Shown: one piece after another, positions 22,132-33,745 of the stretch
Layout: each line of letters opens with the position of its first letter
Numbering within the stretch: the first letter of the stretch is position 1
Assembly: GCA_916610825.1 (NCBI GenBank)
Contig: OU744447.1
Coordinates: 31,826,073 to 31,890,072 of the forward strand
Direction of reading: 5' to 3'
DNA: 64,000 nucleotides
Source of the DNA: Haliclystus octoradiatus
Lineage: Eukaryota; Cnidaria; Staurozoa; Stauromedusae; Haliclystidae
Notes under the pieces: generated by a model
Databases searched by the model: none
Told to the model about the DNA's origin: nothing
The model's input: only the letters and a program-made list of their open reading frames with translations
Translations under genes and position numbers: made by a program

Positions 22132-24388
22132 TAATACAACATTGCTTCGTATTCTTCTTCTGTGGGTTATAAGAACGGTGTATATGTTTCCTGTCACCAC
22201 CACGACATTTAATTTTCGCGAAAATATATTTGGCACTATTGCTCGAACACTTATAGTCAATCGATCCGAAAACTCCTAGAACATAAATCAAACTATACGG
22301 TTCAAATAATGTCCTGGAGGTACTTTTTATGCTATGATTTGGTAATTGTGTTTGTTTATTCATTCGGTATTTATTCTTTATCAGAAAATTCATTTGATTA
22401 TCGGAATTGTTTAGGTCTATTAGTGGAATTATTATTGTATATTATTATCATTACCGAAATGATAATTCAAAATAAATAAAAGTTCATAAATCTGATTTGA
22501 ACAACTAGATATAGATTTATTCCCATATTGGGTTTTATTTGAAGTTTGATTATCTGTTTTAAAACTTCAATTAGTCCTGTTGAAGCTTTAATGGTTAATG
22601 TTAAAAAACGTTAACGTAAAACTTATCTTGTCTCTGAATAATATAGGAATCTCCTATTGAGGAAATATTATATAAGTAGAATAAATGATGATTACTATTC
22701 AGCTTATCGGAATAACAATACCGTTGTGCATCAATCACGGTGTTTGTCTTGTTTAAGTATTACTAGTATTTTCATGGTTTTCAACAATTTTTGTGATCGG
22801 TTGATCGCTGGTCACGCGACGTAAATTAAGTCGACTATTTCCCTCCGAGAGTGGGAAATAAGTTGTTATTCCCCGTCGCTGATAGCAACGAAATTCTTTA
22901 TTGCAACTATTACAATCAACAAAGTGCGAGTCGATTTTCCAATTCTTCATTCGTTGAAAAGTAAACCTTTGTGTAATAGAAAGAATGCAACGATTTTGCA
23001 CTTAGCACTATCAGAGCGCTTATAGAGCAAAAGTTCAAAGTAGGCCTACATTCAAACGTCTCCTTGAGAAGCACTTACGTTCTTAATATACTTTATACTT
23101 ACCAGTCTTTTCTGTTAATTATACCTTTTTTACTTAATGTCTGTTTTCCTGTTAACTTATCAGTCCTTTGAAAAAGAGTTATGTATAACTTAAAGGTTCT
23201 GAATAAATTATGATGATGATGATGATGACGATAATGATGTGATGTAAGTAGCATACTCTCATACAGTATTCAAGACGGCTAGTAAAAACACAAGGAAATA
23301 TTGGATACGCTTTTAAAAATAGCTACCTCTTGTCGCACTACTGCTCATCTGGCTCACTGGGCATTTTACCGAAGCAAACGTAGCAATAAAAACTTATCAA
23401 GCAAATGGAAGAATGCATTTGATTGAAATCATTTCACCGTTCAAAGGAGTTAAAAATGTTTTGAGTTTTAACTATACGTAATTCTCTTCGACTCATTGTT
23501 ATTTTTGCGTTTTGCGGTGCTGTAGTATGAATAATTCAATTACATTATTATTGGCTGCGTCTTAATATTCTAGTTAGAAAGCATGAAAATACTATCGCAA
23601 TTAACGTATGACATCAAGGGAAATAGTGAGTTTTATTTCCCCCAGGGTTCGAGGTCCTCTGACGAACCCGAGGGGAAATAAAACACACTATTTCCCTCGA
23701 TGTCATACATAATTGTATAGTATTCTCACCATATCGATAAAAAAAAAATAAAAACTAGGTATCTGCTTCAGTTTTGCAACTACAGTGGACACTGGAAATC
23801 GATATTAGTTTGATTCCAATCTTGAACGTCCACAACTTCCACTTTACATCCTTACATGTGTGCATCTTCTAGGAGATATGATAAACTCATTGTATTGTCT
23901 GGTAAACTAAAGGCTATCATTTGCTGAGCGGCTAGTTCCTCCCACATTGGATTTCAGATTAATTTTTCTCTTGTTTACATTTAGAACTTGAACAGCATAC
24001 TCAGTGACGTCGGTACAAGTTATTCGTTGGAGAGTTTAGCTAGAAGAACTCCCGTTATGATGAAAACCATCCAATATTTGAAAAAAAATGTGGAATTATG
24101 TCGCTAATGTTTGAACTTTGTTATACCAATAAAGATATTATAAAACTATTATAAATGTGTTTTAACCAAATTTATTTAGCTATTATAGTAATTACTTATT
24201 TTCGTCCAAAATAATAATTTAGTGATGTGATTTTCTTGTTGCCAGGTGAAACCTGCCGTTTTAGTTCTGTAGCACTCGGCCTAATAATGATGATCATGGT
24301 AATAATAAAATACGTAATTAAAACAATTAATTTATCTGGAGGATTGAGTCTTTACCAGTATATTTTCTCCTCTAACTTCATTCTCTAG
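22132..24388. other. Non-coding intron with one palindromic element and a LINE tail
   Basis: Apart from the palindrome at 23584-23728 and the ATG-repeat tail at about 23200-23240, no supported feature was seen. Open frames on the minus strand (22115-22393, 22753-23001) lack splice sites and recognisable content. Confidence 0.4.
23584..23728. mobile_element. Palindromic MITE (145 bp, long hairpin)
   Basis: The whole element folds on itself. TGAAAATACTAT at the left pairs with ATAGTATTCTCA at the right. TATGACATCAAGGGAAATAG pairs with CTATTTCCCTCGATGTCATA. The loop region is GGTTCGAGGTCCTCTGACGAACC. Arms are about 60 bases with few mismatches, so it is comparatively young. No target duplication is clear. 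Confidence 0.75.
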
Positions 24389-24595
24389 GCTCACAAAATG
24401 CCTAAATTATGCCCATATTATCCTTCAAGGCAACAAGTTATTAGTTTAAATGGTGTTACTTCAATTAGTTTTATAATAATCAAGTATACTGCGACTTCAG
24501 AATCACTGAATTCAGGAAATTGTCCGTTTTTGTTCAAACCTCGTTGCATTAGGACGTTACTTAGAGAAAACAATAGTGGACAGGAGACAGATTAG
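24389..24595 (+). CDS. Candidate last visible exon of gene A
   Basis: The acceptor CTTCATTCTCTAG is before 24389 and the frame starts in phase 0, as required after exon 20847-21067. It opens AHKMPKLCPYYPSRQQ, which resembles the start of the matching gene B exon at 62713 (ETHVLRLC). It continues for 68 codons with three further cysteines (SGNCPFLFKPRCIRTLL) and ends at TAG (24593-24595). No donor equivalent to the one that closes the 26-base gene B micro-exon is present, so here the exon may simply run to the stop and end the protein. The assignment is tentative. Confidence 0.45.
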   Translation, partial: AHKMPKLCPYYPSRQQVISLNGVTSISFIIIKYTATSESLNSGNCPFLFKPRCIRTLLRENNSGQETD

Positions 24596-24999
24596 TTGCA
24601 AGCAACGATGGCTTAAAACGTTTTGCGACAGTATTTTGCTACCATATACAATGTTTTTGAATGATTCTATAGGAGTGAAGAAATGGTTTTAGATTTGAAT
24701 GTGTGCCCTGACATTATTCTGCGATTTCAGGCTGGAAACAAACATCTTTCGGAAGTATCATTGCGTAGCCACTCGGGAGGCTAGAAGATCCTCGCCTGCG
24801 GCTGGGATATTCATTACGCTTCACCCATGTATTCTAACAGCATTTCTGCAGGTAAATCGCGATGAAGCTTGGCCACCCGTGCATCAACCCTTAAAATGAA
24901 AGACAGCACATGACAATGAATTGAAATTCAAATTATATGTAATGAAGATTTCGACAGCTCATAGGAGAACATTTTCAACTCAAAGAATTAGGCAAATCA

Positions 25000-26660
25000 T
25001 TCCTTTTCATGTGTTCATTAAAAATAAGGAAATCAAAGTACTCGGAGTAAAACCTTACTAAGCAGTCATTTATTATAGTTACAAGCTACTGCAAGTTAAC
25101 ATACCCTTATTACATTTTAACAATAAATTGCCTGCTCTAGATAATTAACACTAAAATTCTTACCAATATACTGATTGCTCACATTACCATTAATATTCAA
25201 ACTGATAATTGAACTAATTTCTAATAATAGCATTTAAAGTTCACACGACACCAGCATATTATCACACATAATCAGATCACTAAAATTGAATAGGAAGAAA
25301 TGGGGAAAAGTACATTATATTGTATAATTTAAAATCTATTGAGAAAATCTCACAGCTAAACAATAAGAGCAGAAATGAGGTTTTAGCTGTTTGAAATAAT
25401 GTTTTTGTGGTATGCGTGTGTTTGATAGAAAGCTATAATTCTTTTGAAGTGTATAACTCAGATATTGGAAGATTGCTTCTTCAGATAAACATTACATTTC
25501 TATTCGAATATATTCTGCTTACGTTTTTGTTTACCGAGATCAAGCTCCATTCTAAAATACAGTAGCATTAAAGTGTGAATATTTCATCTGTGTCATTATC
25601 ATTAAATGTACGAGTGATGTTTGTATAGTTTACAGTACTCGGTTTTCAACTGAAGAAAAATAACACTACACAGTTTGCATGTGAGGTTTGGTTTGGTATA
25701 AGGTGACCAAATAGCAATCGTCTTTCGAAATAATCACTAAACGTTAAGCTCAAGATGTAGAGATACAATATAATAAAATATGAAATCCAGAGACAGACAT
25801 CCCTGTATTTAAAAAGTAAATATTACAATGTATATGAAACTGTTAAACGAAATTATGATTTTTGGATTTAATAAGTATTAAACAGCTTTGCATTTATGGC
25901 ATCGAGCACTATTTAAACAACAACGACTACATTAATACTTTTATATTATAAAAAAATATACATAAACAGACACAAGTTACATTAATAATACAAGTACCAG
26001 GGAGTTAAACCAAGAACCTTGATATTTTAGAATTCGATTGCGTATTGACCGTTGGCTTAATCAGCCTGATTGCAAACATTTCATAAATAGAAAAATTAGC
26101 TTTGCTTTGCATTTATCTAATTACGAAAAGTGCGGCGGTTGTTCCTGATAGTTAAACAGTGCCATCGAAAAAGGGGTTGACCAAGCACTGAACCAGTGTG
26201 TCTGTAAATGTATGCTTGTATTGCCAACGTATATCCGGAACATTCATCATACTTTCCTTGTATTGAATAAATGAAAAAACAAAATTGGCTGTTTGATTTA
26301 CGAAATGCTATGATTAGGCTGATCAAGTCAACACTCAGGACTAGATCGCATTTTCTACAATCCAAGCCTCTCCTGGCAATTGCATTTTGAAAAGTTATTT
26401 TTTACATCCAAATATATATAAGTTGATGTATTTACTTTATATTTATATACCTAATGATGGCATAAATACAACTTTTCACGAAACGATGTGAAATCCAGCG
26501 TTCTATATCACTGTCTTTGGTTAAGAATCTGAGAACCAAGAATATTATTATGATTACATAAAGTTAAAATTTTGCATTATTCAAAAGCTGTATTTATATC
26601 AATTCCAAAACCCCAAACAAAAGTCTTGAAAAGGAGCGTGCTGGAAAAAACGTTGTTACG
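25000..26660. other. Non-coding stretch with a fragment of a dispersed repeat
   Basis: AT-rich, without supported exons. The block at 25877-25950 (listed separately) also occurs at 50731-50806. AATAAA at about 25128 could serve a gene A transcript ending here, but such hexamers are common in DNA of this composition. Confidence 0.4.
25877..25950. repeat. Dispersed repeat block, copy 1
   Basis: AAACAGCTTTGCATTTATGG is followed by CATCGAGCACTATTT. It is repeated with about one change in ten at 50731 (AAACAGCTCTGCGTTTATGG, AATCGAGCACCATGTT) and continues to TTTATATTA in both. At 50 kb the block abuts a palindromic element, so both are probably parts of the same transposon family. Confidence 0.65.
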
Positions 26661-26671
26661 TTCATTGAATG

Positions 26672-26958
26672 AAGGTTATAAACGCCCATTGACGGAGGAG
26701 GGAGTCAAGCAGAATTGAAAATTCTACTGCGTATTATATAGATGGTCAAGCATATGAAGTAAAAAAAATTCTCCTTAAAAGAACACGATGGAAAGAAAAG
26801 GGATTAAAAATTTCATTGCTTTTACTTTAATGACGTGGATCTCTGTGCTTAGATCTCAAGTTATAAAAAATATGTCTCTACTTCTTTATCTCAACGTGGA
26901 AGCTATCATTCCGAAAGCAGAACTTTATTTGGCTCGTTCGATTCTTTTCTTGATGTGA
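26672..26958 (+). promoter_or_regulatory. Candidate promoter with a signal-peptide-like short frame
   Basis: TATAAA lies at about 26672-26677, in GGTTATAAACGCCC. A reading frame starting ATG at 26788 reads MERKGIKNFIAFTLMTWISV then LRSQV and ends at TGA 26956-26958. Its N-terminus has a basic start, a hydrophobic core and a short polar end, as in a secretion signal. It lies upstream of gene B and on its strand, so it could hold the first exon of B. No convincing donor follows, so this is only a suggestion. Confidence 0.25.
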
Positions 26959-27555
26959 TTAAATACCATTTTCAGTGTTTTTCACATTAAATCTTTCTAT
27001 ACAGAACAATTTGAATGAAAAGTACATAGACAGTGCTGTATGTTAAATTATCACTTTGAACATAAAAGGAACCCGTCAAAGAGTAGAAATTATCATAAGA
27101 AGCAATCCCCCAATATCACAATTCAATTTAATTAAAGATGAGCAGGCAGTCCTGAATTACGTTAATAAAGATAATTACGTTACACAGGAATATCTAGATG
27201 GTTAAAACAAGAAAAAATCCTGCCCTAGCAAACGGAGTATCCTGTGTACTAACAAACTAGATATTCGATAATAGATAACTTTGAGTTGAATTTTCTCCTA
27301 TTTACCAATAGCTATTTAATTATATGATTCTTGTATCGAATTATTAAAGACCGGCCAGAAATGTAGTTTTAATTGTCACTATATATATGTATATATACAC
27401 TTAAATTGAAAATATTTCTCAATTTGTTCCCATTCAATATTGTTAACATAGATATATATATTATTTTGTTGCCATTAATTTTCACAGAATAAATTATTAT
27501 AGTAAGCATTATTAATTCAAGATGTATTTCTTACGTCAACTATTAGTTACATTCC

Positions 27556-27704
27556 TTAACAACATCCATTCCAACCATCTGATTCGCTACATCCTTCGCT
27601 AGATCCATAAATCTCTGCATTAAAATTGCAATGACTAGTAGTGGAAGTTGTGCAGATACTATCTATACAACTGATAGATGACGAGAAAGACGGAATTGCG
27701 AAAC
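27556..27704 (-). CDS. Minus-strand gene, probable Cys-rich terminal exon
   Basis: On the minus strand a good acceptor (TTGTTTTTCATTAG) precedes 27704, and the frame runs 48 codons to a TAA at 27556-27558. It begins in phase 1, and the G that ends exon 30497-30649 would complete a glycine codon. The product has six cysteines (SCIDSIC, SHC, EGC, terminal GCC) and is rich in Ser, as in a secreted domain. It is probably the end of the thrombospondin-repeat protein, supplying the cysteines that the upstream repeat lacks. An alternative is a separate small secreted peptide starting upstream (MLIISRNALNGF), but that hydrophobic part overlaps the acceptor tract. Confidence 0.45.
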
Positions 27705-28197
27705 CTAATGAAAAACAATGTAGTAGCAAGTGAATAACAGGACAAAAACAAAAACCATTCAATGCATTTCTACTTATAATCAACACCTATATAGGATGTC
27801 AACATAATATCAATTCTTTGAATCACAGTCTTCTATTTATTACGAAATAATGAAATTGACACGTTCGTTTGGAAGTTTTGGTCGATTTTATTGTTTACAA
27901 AACTTATGGCACGCAAGGAATTAATAACAAGACTTTGCTATAAAAATTACATGCAGAATTTCTTGACTGGCTCCAAGTCCTGCTTACTTTGATTTGCCGA
28001 ATTGTGATGTTTGAAAAGTGGGACTTGTGTCCTCTGCTAATTGTTGGGCAGGATTCTGCTCAACGCCGGCTTGCCTGATCTCATTGCCACATAAAGGGTT
28101 TACGTCGTCGAAAAATGAAATAGTCGGGGGCTTACATGACATGAAATTAGCTGTTAAAATTAGCTATATTCGATGTTACACCAATTGCATCTAATAG

Positions 28198-28331
28198 TTG
28201 ATAGATTTTTGATCAAGCTGACCAAATCAACTGACAACAGAAATAAAATTAGGACTCTCATCAACACCACCATGACCACTCGACTCAGAGAAAGTTTTCA
28301 GAAAGACAACTTAGAGAACTTAGAACGACCA
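28198..28331 (+). CDS. Candidate helical exon, plus strand
   Basis: The acceptor TTGCATCTAATAG is before 28198 and the donor GTAAGC follows 28331. Phase is 1 at the start and 0 at the end, 134 bases. It reads DRFLIKLTKSTDNRNKIRTL, then a helical stretch with RLRESFQKDNLENLERP. It could belong to the unseen N-terminal part of gene B or the tail of gene A. It lies inside the intron proposed for the minus-strand thrombospondin-repeat gene. No paralogous exon was found to support it. Confidence 0.35.
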
Positions 28332-30496
28332 GTAAGCTCTTTTGTTTTGTTGTTTTGATTACAAGAAACAAGGCTAGTCATCTGGGAAATGACATCAGCG
28401 TCCACGTCAGAGCATTAATTCTTTACAAACATTGGTAGGTACAAGTTATTACAATGATGTAAAAACGCAGAGTCTATGGCTATAGATAGACAACAAATAT
28501 ATACGGCTCACAAATAAATAACGGAAGTGGAGTCAGAGTTGGATTATCTGTCTGAGAAGTTTGACGCAAACTATAACAACTTACATAAAAAGTATTTTCT
28601 AATCAATACAAATTACATTCATATGATTCTAAATTTTACAATTTACGTGTTTAAATGCTATAGAAAAATAATGTAATATAAAACATACATAGATATTTAC
28701 TATTTTTATAGACAAAGACTACTTGTTGACAAACCTTTTTTTTCAAAATTCTACAATTAGTCAATGATAAATGTATCCAAATTGAAAAACGAATGTTCAC
28801 CTGGTGTAATAATTTAATTTTGTTTCGATGATAAATTTCGATTCTGCGAACAAATCATCTGTTCCCGTTCTTTCAACCCCCAATGATCTTGTATCAAGTA
28901 AACACCAAACTGAAATTTTGAATCAGATCAGTTGTACTTTCAAACTCTGTTTTTCGTCCACAATTTGTATGATTGCTAGGCAAGTGAATTGATTTTCGTG
29001 ATACAAATTTCTTCAAGCGTCAAAAGCCCTTACGGCGTCCACCTCTATTGCTGTTGTAGCTTCCCAAACCAGTTCGTTGATAAATAACTTAGCAGAGATG
29101 CTTCCATGTTCGTTTTACGAAATAGTTTTACAAAATCGTGCGCTTGTCAAAAGGAGACACAAAGACGGGCTGTGTATCATGAAAACGAGTGATTGAAATC
29201 CGGGTCCAGGTTTCAAGGATATGCAAAGGCTGCTGGTCATTCTATGGTCTTTAATTGCCAGAACAGCAGAACCAGTTGGTTGTGGCAAAAAACCTACAAC
29301 ATCATTTCATGTTATAACATTTTCGGCAGCTCTAGAGCTTTAACTGATGATCATGAGGCCAAATTGCAAAGTTTTTCATATGCATCATTTGCAAAAGCGT
29401 AATTGGAATGAAGATGGTTTGTTGCGTTTCCTTTGTTTTGGAAAACAAAAGCAAAGGACACAAGTCACATTTAACAGCATATCAAAATCGTCATAAAATA
29501 AGTTAGATTAGAGCAAGTCAAGAGAACTTCTCAGTTGAGAAATTTATCATCAATTTCCTCACTTAGTTGATATTTGCCCTACCCTTATCCCAAAGGGTTC
29601 CTGTTCCATCAGCAGTAATTAATTGCCAGGTATACTCAACTACGAGGTAATGATATAAATTATTCTTTAGTCTTGGTGACATTTGTTTCTTCACTTGCTG
29701 TTTGATGGATTAAGTAATGTTCCATGTTGGAGAGGAGTCATGACATGTGAAATCCTTGATCAGACATTTCCTATTTTCCCAATCTGGTCTGCTAACATTC
29801 GACTTAGGCAGAAAGCTTTACAAGGGATAGAATACAAGCTTTTTCTTTCTATATGATAGAAGAGCTTCCAAATGACGAGATCATCTTCCAGCCGATCTTT
29901 TCATATGATAAGCAATGATAAAGTGTCATCCTGCTATCCAGTATCGCATATAACTTAGTGATTTCCTAAAAATTATGCTGCTAATTGCAGTCCACTGCTA
30001 TTCTATTACGATTTTTTGTCAGTAATAAATCCAATGGTGCTAATTAAAGGACTGCAAACAATGCCTTGAACCCCTTGATCTATCCTGAGGATTTTCTTCC
30101 CATGTAAGGCTTTTAGCTAGAATAATATTAAATTTTGTCTTGGCAAAAGATAGATAAATTGGCATTGTTGATGGTGGTAGCGCTGAGTTAGAGATCGTTT
30201 TCTAATTCGTAGCTATCAACACATAACCTGGTATAGTATTCTAATATTTAAGGCCGTAATAACAAGGGATTTTACCAGTGATAAGTACCAAATTCAGATC
30301 ATGCCTGGAAAATCGAATTTAAGCTAAGTTTAGCTTCATGTCATAAGTCTCCTTCAAATTGCATATTTTAATGTCATCCTCGATACGATTAGTATAATTA
30401 TTATTACGATGATCAGCATAATAGAATTGATTGAAAATTTCTGTAAAATAATTCTAACAGGATATTAGTCATTGAAAAGGCCTGTAGAATACTTAC
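28332..30496. other. No supported gene
   Basis: The stretch forms the intron between the two proposed minus-strand exons. Parts near 29000-29900 have slightly higher GC than the surroundings and may be an old unrecognised transposon, but no reading frame or repeat end could be defined. A short palindrome, CCTTTGTTTTGGAAAACAAA followed by AGCAAAGG, lies at about 29439. Confidence 0.4.
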
Positions 30497-30649
30497 CTGG
30501 TTCATATTTTTCATAACTACCATAGCAACTGCGTCCGCCATTAGAAGGTCTGTGAGAGTCACAATATCGCATTTTCTTTATCCTGTATATTCCGCATACA
30601 CCAATACATCTGACACCCACTGGAGAATATTGAGACCATCCACCATGAA
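30497..30649 (-). CDS. Minus-strand exon encoding a thrombospondin type-1 repeat
   Basis: On the minus strand the acceptor TATTTTCTCTCAAAG precedes 30649 and the donor CCAG|GTAAGT follows 30497. It has 153 bases with phase 1 at both ends, the usual phase of thrombospondin type-1 (TSP1) exons. The product has the family signature: GGWSQYSP, then RCIGVCG, then MRYCDSHRPSNGGRSCYGSY. The layered Trp, the CxxxCG, the basic RxK/RYC step and NGGRxCxG are all in order. TSP1 repeats are disulfide-bonded extracellular modules found in matrix, axon-guidance and complement proteins. The visible exon has four of the usual six cysteines; the rest may come from the next exon (27556-27704). Upstream exons were not found. 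Confidence 0.8.
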
Positions 30650-31032
30650 CTTTGAGAGAAAATACCAGAGACTAATATTAGAAATTTTTATTCTCAAACA
30701 ACGTTTATTTTATAGTTTTCTTTTACTTTTATAACAGAATCATTCTTGAAATTTGTAAAAGTATTTTTCTCCAATTGTATAACTTGAAAAAGTTTATTGG
30801 TTAATTGGTCTATAAGTTTATTGGAACAATAATTTACTAGTATTTAAATGTTAAATTCTGAAATAGATTTAAACATGATAAACTTTAAAACTGTTGAGAA
30901 CGTTGACTAAATATATATATTTACAATTTCTGATCAGCATTAATGCTACTAGCAATAGTAGAGGTCCAGAACTGGACTTTGGGTGATAAAGCTTTCTTAT
31001 TTCTATAAGCAAAAATAATTGAACAAATTATT

Positions 31033-31500
31033 TGAAAATTCTGCTTGAAATTCCAAACATTCCCTAAAATTTTTCCCTTCTAGGGGAGCTAACAATTCTC
31101 TACGGTGAATGGGTAGCCCAAGCAGCTTTAGTGTCACTTTTGATTTTGAAGATTATTGTGATAATAGATACCATGTGACCTGTTATTCATTGGGCACACA
31201 TCAAGGTATCTTTTTTGAGAAACTGAGTCATCAATCAACTCGATAATAATAATTTCAATAGTATCATCATAGCTGGAATTATACCTTTATGGAAATATCT
31301 GTCTTAGCATGAATTATCTGGTATATGTTTTTAATATCATCCTCAGATTTCTTATCGTCACCATCAAGTCAATTTAAACTCAATCTGTAAATGGTTTAAG
31401 GCCTTGAGTCAAGGGAAATTTTCATACATCCTCTGTACTGGGACGTGTCCAGATTAAGGGGTGTATTTTTTCATATTTCCTCTAAATTGGTCGTAAAGAC
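31033..31500 (+). pseudogene. Decayed duplicate of a gene A intron-exon segment
   Basis: This matches 3590-4090 in the same orientation. The intron part is clear (ATTCATTGGGCACACATCAA, GAAATATCTGTCTTAGCATG). After the AG at 31346-31347 the sequence still resembles exon 3937-4050 (TAAGGCCTTGAGTCAAGGGA against TAAAGTCTTGAGAGGAGAAA; ATCCTCTGTACTGG against ATCCTGTACCGCC). All frames now contain stops, so it is not a working exon. It suggests that part of a third paralogue once lay between A and B. A dispersed repeat that includes the exon by chance is the alternative. Confidence 0.5.
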
Positions 31501-31759
31501 AGTAATTTTTAGGGTCTTCGTTCTCACTGTCAACCTTATTGTCATCTCATATTCCTGAATATGTCTCTACGCCTCCCCTAAATTATAGAAATACTGTCGG
31601 GCCATAATTATGTTACTGTTATTTTAGTAACATAACTTGTAAATGCGTGGTATATGTAGTGATATATTTTTCAGTTCCTAAAATAACTTTGATGACAATT
31701 CTAAATAAAATAAAATCATATGTATATAAATGCACAATATCATATTACAGACTATTGTA

Positions 31760-33314
31760 TATATTTTTTTATATAATAATAACAATAATAATAATAGTAA
31801 TAATAATATGAGTATTTATAAAGCGCCCTTTACGAGAAAATCTCCACAATGGCGCTGTACAGTGCAATAAATCATACAAGTGTTAAAAATTAAATTAAAA
31901 ATATAAATATTTACAAGTTAAAAAATGATAAAGGATCAAAAATTTAAAAATGGACAACTATTTAGGGATTAAAATTTGTTTTTACAATGAGGCATCTGCT
32001 TGTCTTAAAAGCTGTGTCTTCAGCTTCTGTCTAAAAATAGTAAAAACATTGCAAGTCTTTAAATTACTTGGTAAAGAGTTGTAGGCAAGTGGCCCCGCTA
32101 TATGGAATGCACGTGATGCATAGTTGGTTTTGTATCTAGGGACTCATATATTACAGTTATTTACAGATCGGAGACGTGGATAGTTTTCAGTTAACTCCAA
32201 TTTAACGCACATGTCAGATATATAAGGGGGTGCCATGCCATGCAACGCCTTGAATACAAGTATATAGAGCTGGAATTTAATACGCTGCTGTATAGGCAAC
32301 CAATGCAAATTGTCTCTCACATAGTCTTTGATAGAATGAAAGTTGGACCGTCCAGATATAATTCGAGCAGCAGCATTGCTTATCACTTGCATTGGTTGTA
32401 GTATACTTGTTGGTGAATTTGCATAAAGTGAATTACAATAGTCTATACGAGACAATACCAAAGCATATGCAGCATCGCGAAGGGAACTTTAATTCAGCGA
32501 TCGTTTTATAACTTTTAGTTGACGTAATTGGTAAAAACATGAACGCACAACAGTTTTAACTTGGTCCATGATGCCTGTGTCGGATCTGATTTGAACTCCT
32601 AGGTCTCTCATCGACTTTGTAGGATGAAGGTCGACACCAGAGAATGTAAACGATGGTGCTGAAAAAGTGTTGGCTCTCCTCAAAGATGAGCACCACATCA
32701 ACTCTGTTTTGGAAGGGTTTAGTCTGAGTCTGTTTGACGCTAGCCATCCATGTACCTTTTGCAGACAATGCTCTATCTTCAGAGCTGCAGTTTACGTCTC
32801 ATTTGGTTTAACATGAAGATATATTTGAGTATCGTCAGCGTAGCAATGCGATTTCATACCACAGTCTTCTATCAATTTTGGGATGTCTGAGGTATATAGT
32901 AAAAAGAGAAGCGGTCCTAGCACAGAACCCTGTGGAACACCATGTGCTAACGTCAAGGTTGAAGATTGTATATTGTCGTGTAATACACACTGCGAACGAT
33001 CTAATAGGTAGCTTTTATACCAAGAAAGAACATTTCCACCAATGCAATGAGTTTTTGATAGCCTTTGTATAAGAATATTATGATCGACTGTATCAAAGGC
33101 AGCGCTAAGATCTAGAAGTGCTAAGGGCGATATATTGCCATTGTCTGCAGCCATAATAATATCAGACATTACTATCAACAGTGATGTTTCCGTTGAATGG
33201 TATAAGCGGTAAGCTGATTGCATAACAGGTAACGATCTGATGTTATCAAGGTGATGCTTAAGTTGTTCACAGACTAGCTTTTCCAAGATCTTGGCCAGCG
33301 TCGACAGATTTGAT
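31760..33314 (-). mobile_element. LINE remnant (L2/CR1-like), 5'-truncated
   Basis: On the minus strand the reverse transcriptase can be read from NLSTLAKILEKLVCEQLKHH at about 33312. It continues through ALLDLSAAFDTVDHNILI, HGVPQGSVLGPLLFLLYTSD and CYADDTQIYLH (catalytic YADD intact). The later part (MRDLGVQIRSD, VLSRIDYCNSLYANSP, LHWLPIQQRIKFQLYILVFK) lies in other frames. At least three frame changes or stops occur (near 32770, 32490 and 32150). The 3' UTR has AAGCGCC...GGCGCT pairing, and the copy ends in an AT-rich trinucleotide tail (TAATAA-type, 31772-31808). It lacks the endonuclease and ORF1, so it is a dead, 5'-truncated insertion of moderate age. Confidence 0.88.
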
Positions 33315-33745
33315 ACACAGGAAAATCCATGTGCTTAAATCAAGAAAAAATTTCTTGAAATAAGAATAAATGTACTTGTCCACATAGGAAGCAAATATTC
33401 CTACCCTAGAACAAATTTGCTTGTTATATTTTCTTATTTTAAGCACAAATTTACTTGACATATTATTCTCTTTTCCAGCTTAAATTTCTTGAAATGAGCA
33501 AATTTTTGCCTAAAACAAGACCCTTTTTGCTTTAATTTCTGAAGATAGTGTGCAGTCAGAATTGCTGGATTCTTGAAATAAGCATATATATGCTTGAAAT
33601 AAGCAAACATTTTCTTGAAATAAGCATATATTTTGGTAAAATAAGCATATATTTTCTTGAATTAAGATAATATTTGCTAGCGCATTTGGAACTACAAATC
33701 AAATATTCTCATCAGATCCTTGAAACAAGAACATATTTTCTTGAA
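33315..33745. repeat. CTTGAAATAAG-rich degenerate repeat
   Basis: The motif TTCTTGAAATAAG and close variants recur on both strands about a dozen times (for example 33349, 33489, 33573, 33592, 33613, 33722), mixed with CTTAAA and CTTGTT variants. Spacing is irregular, at about 18-25 bases in the densest part (33560-33670). It begins exactly where the LINE homology ends. No coding content is present. It resembles a non-autonomous element built of short self-complementary units. Confidence 0.65.

Noticed and set aside
23640-23690. GGTTCGAGGTCC as a possible tRNA T-arm
   Set aside because: It is the loop of the palindromic element; no acceptor stem, D-arm or anticodon arm surrounds it.
24731-24851. 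Segment between TTTCAG and CAG|GTAAAT, phase 2 to 0, as a gene A exon
   Set aside because: The right end is also a good acceptor, the composition is unlike the other modules and gene B has no visible counterpart, so the support is too weak.
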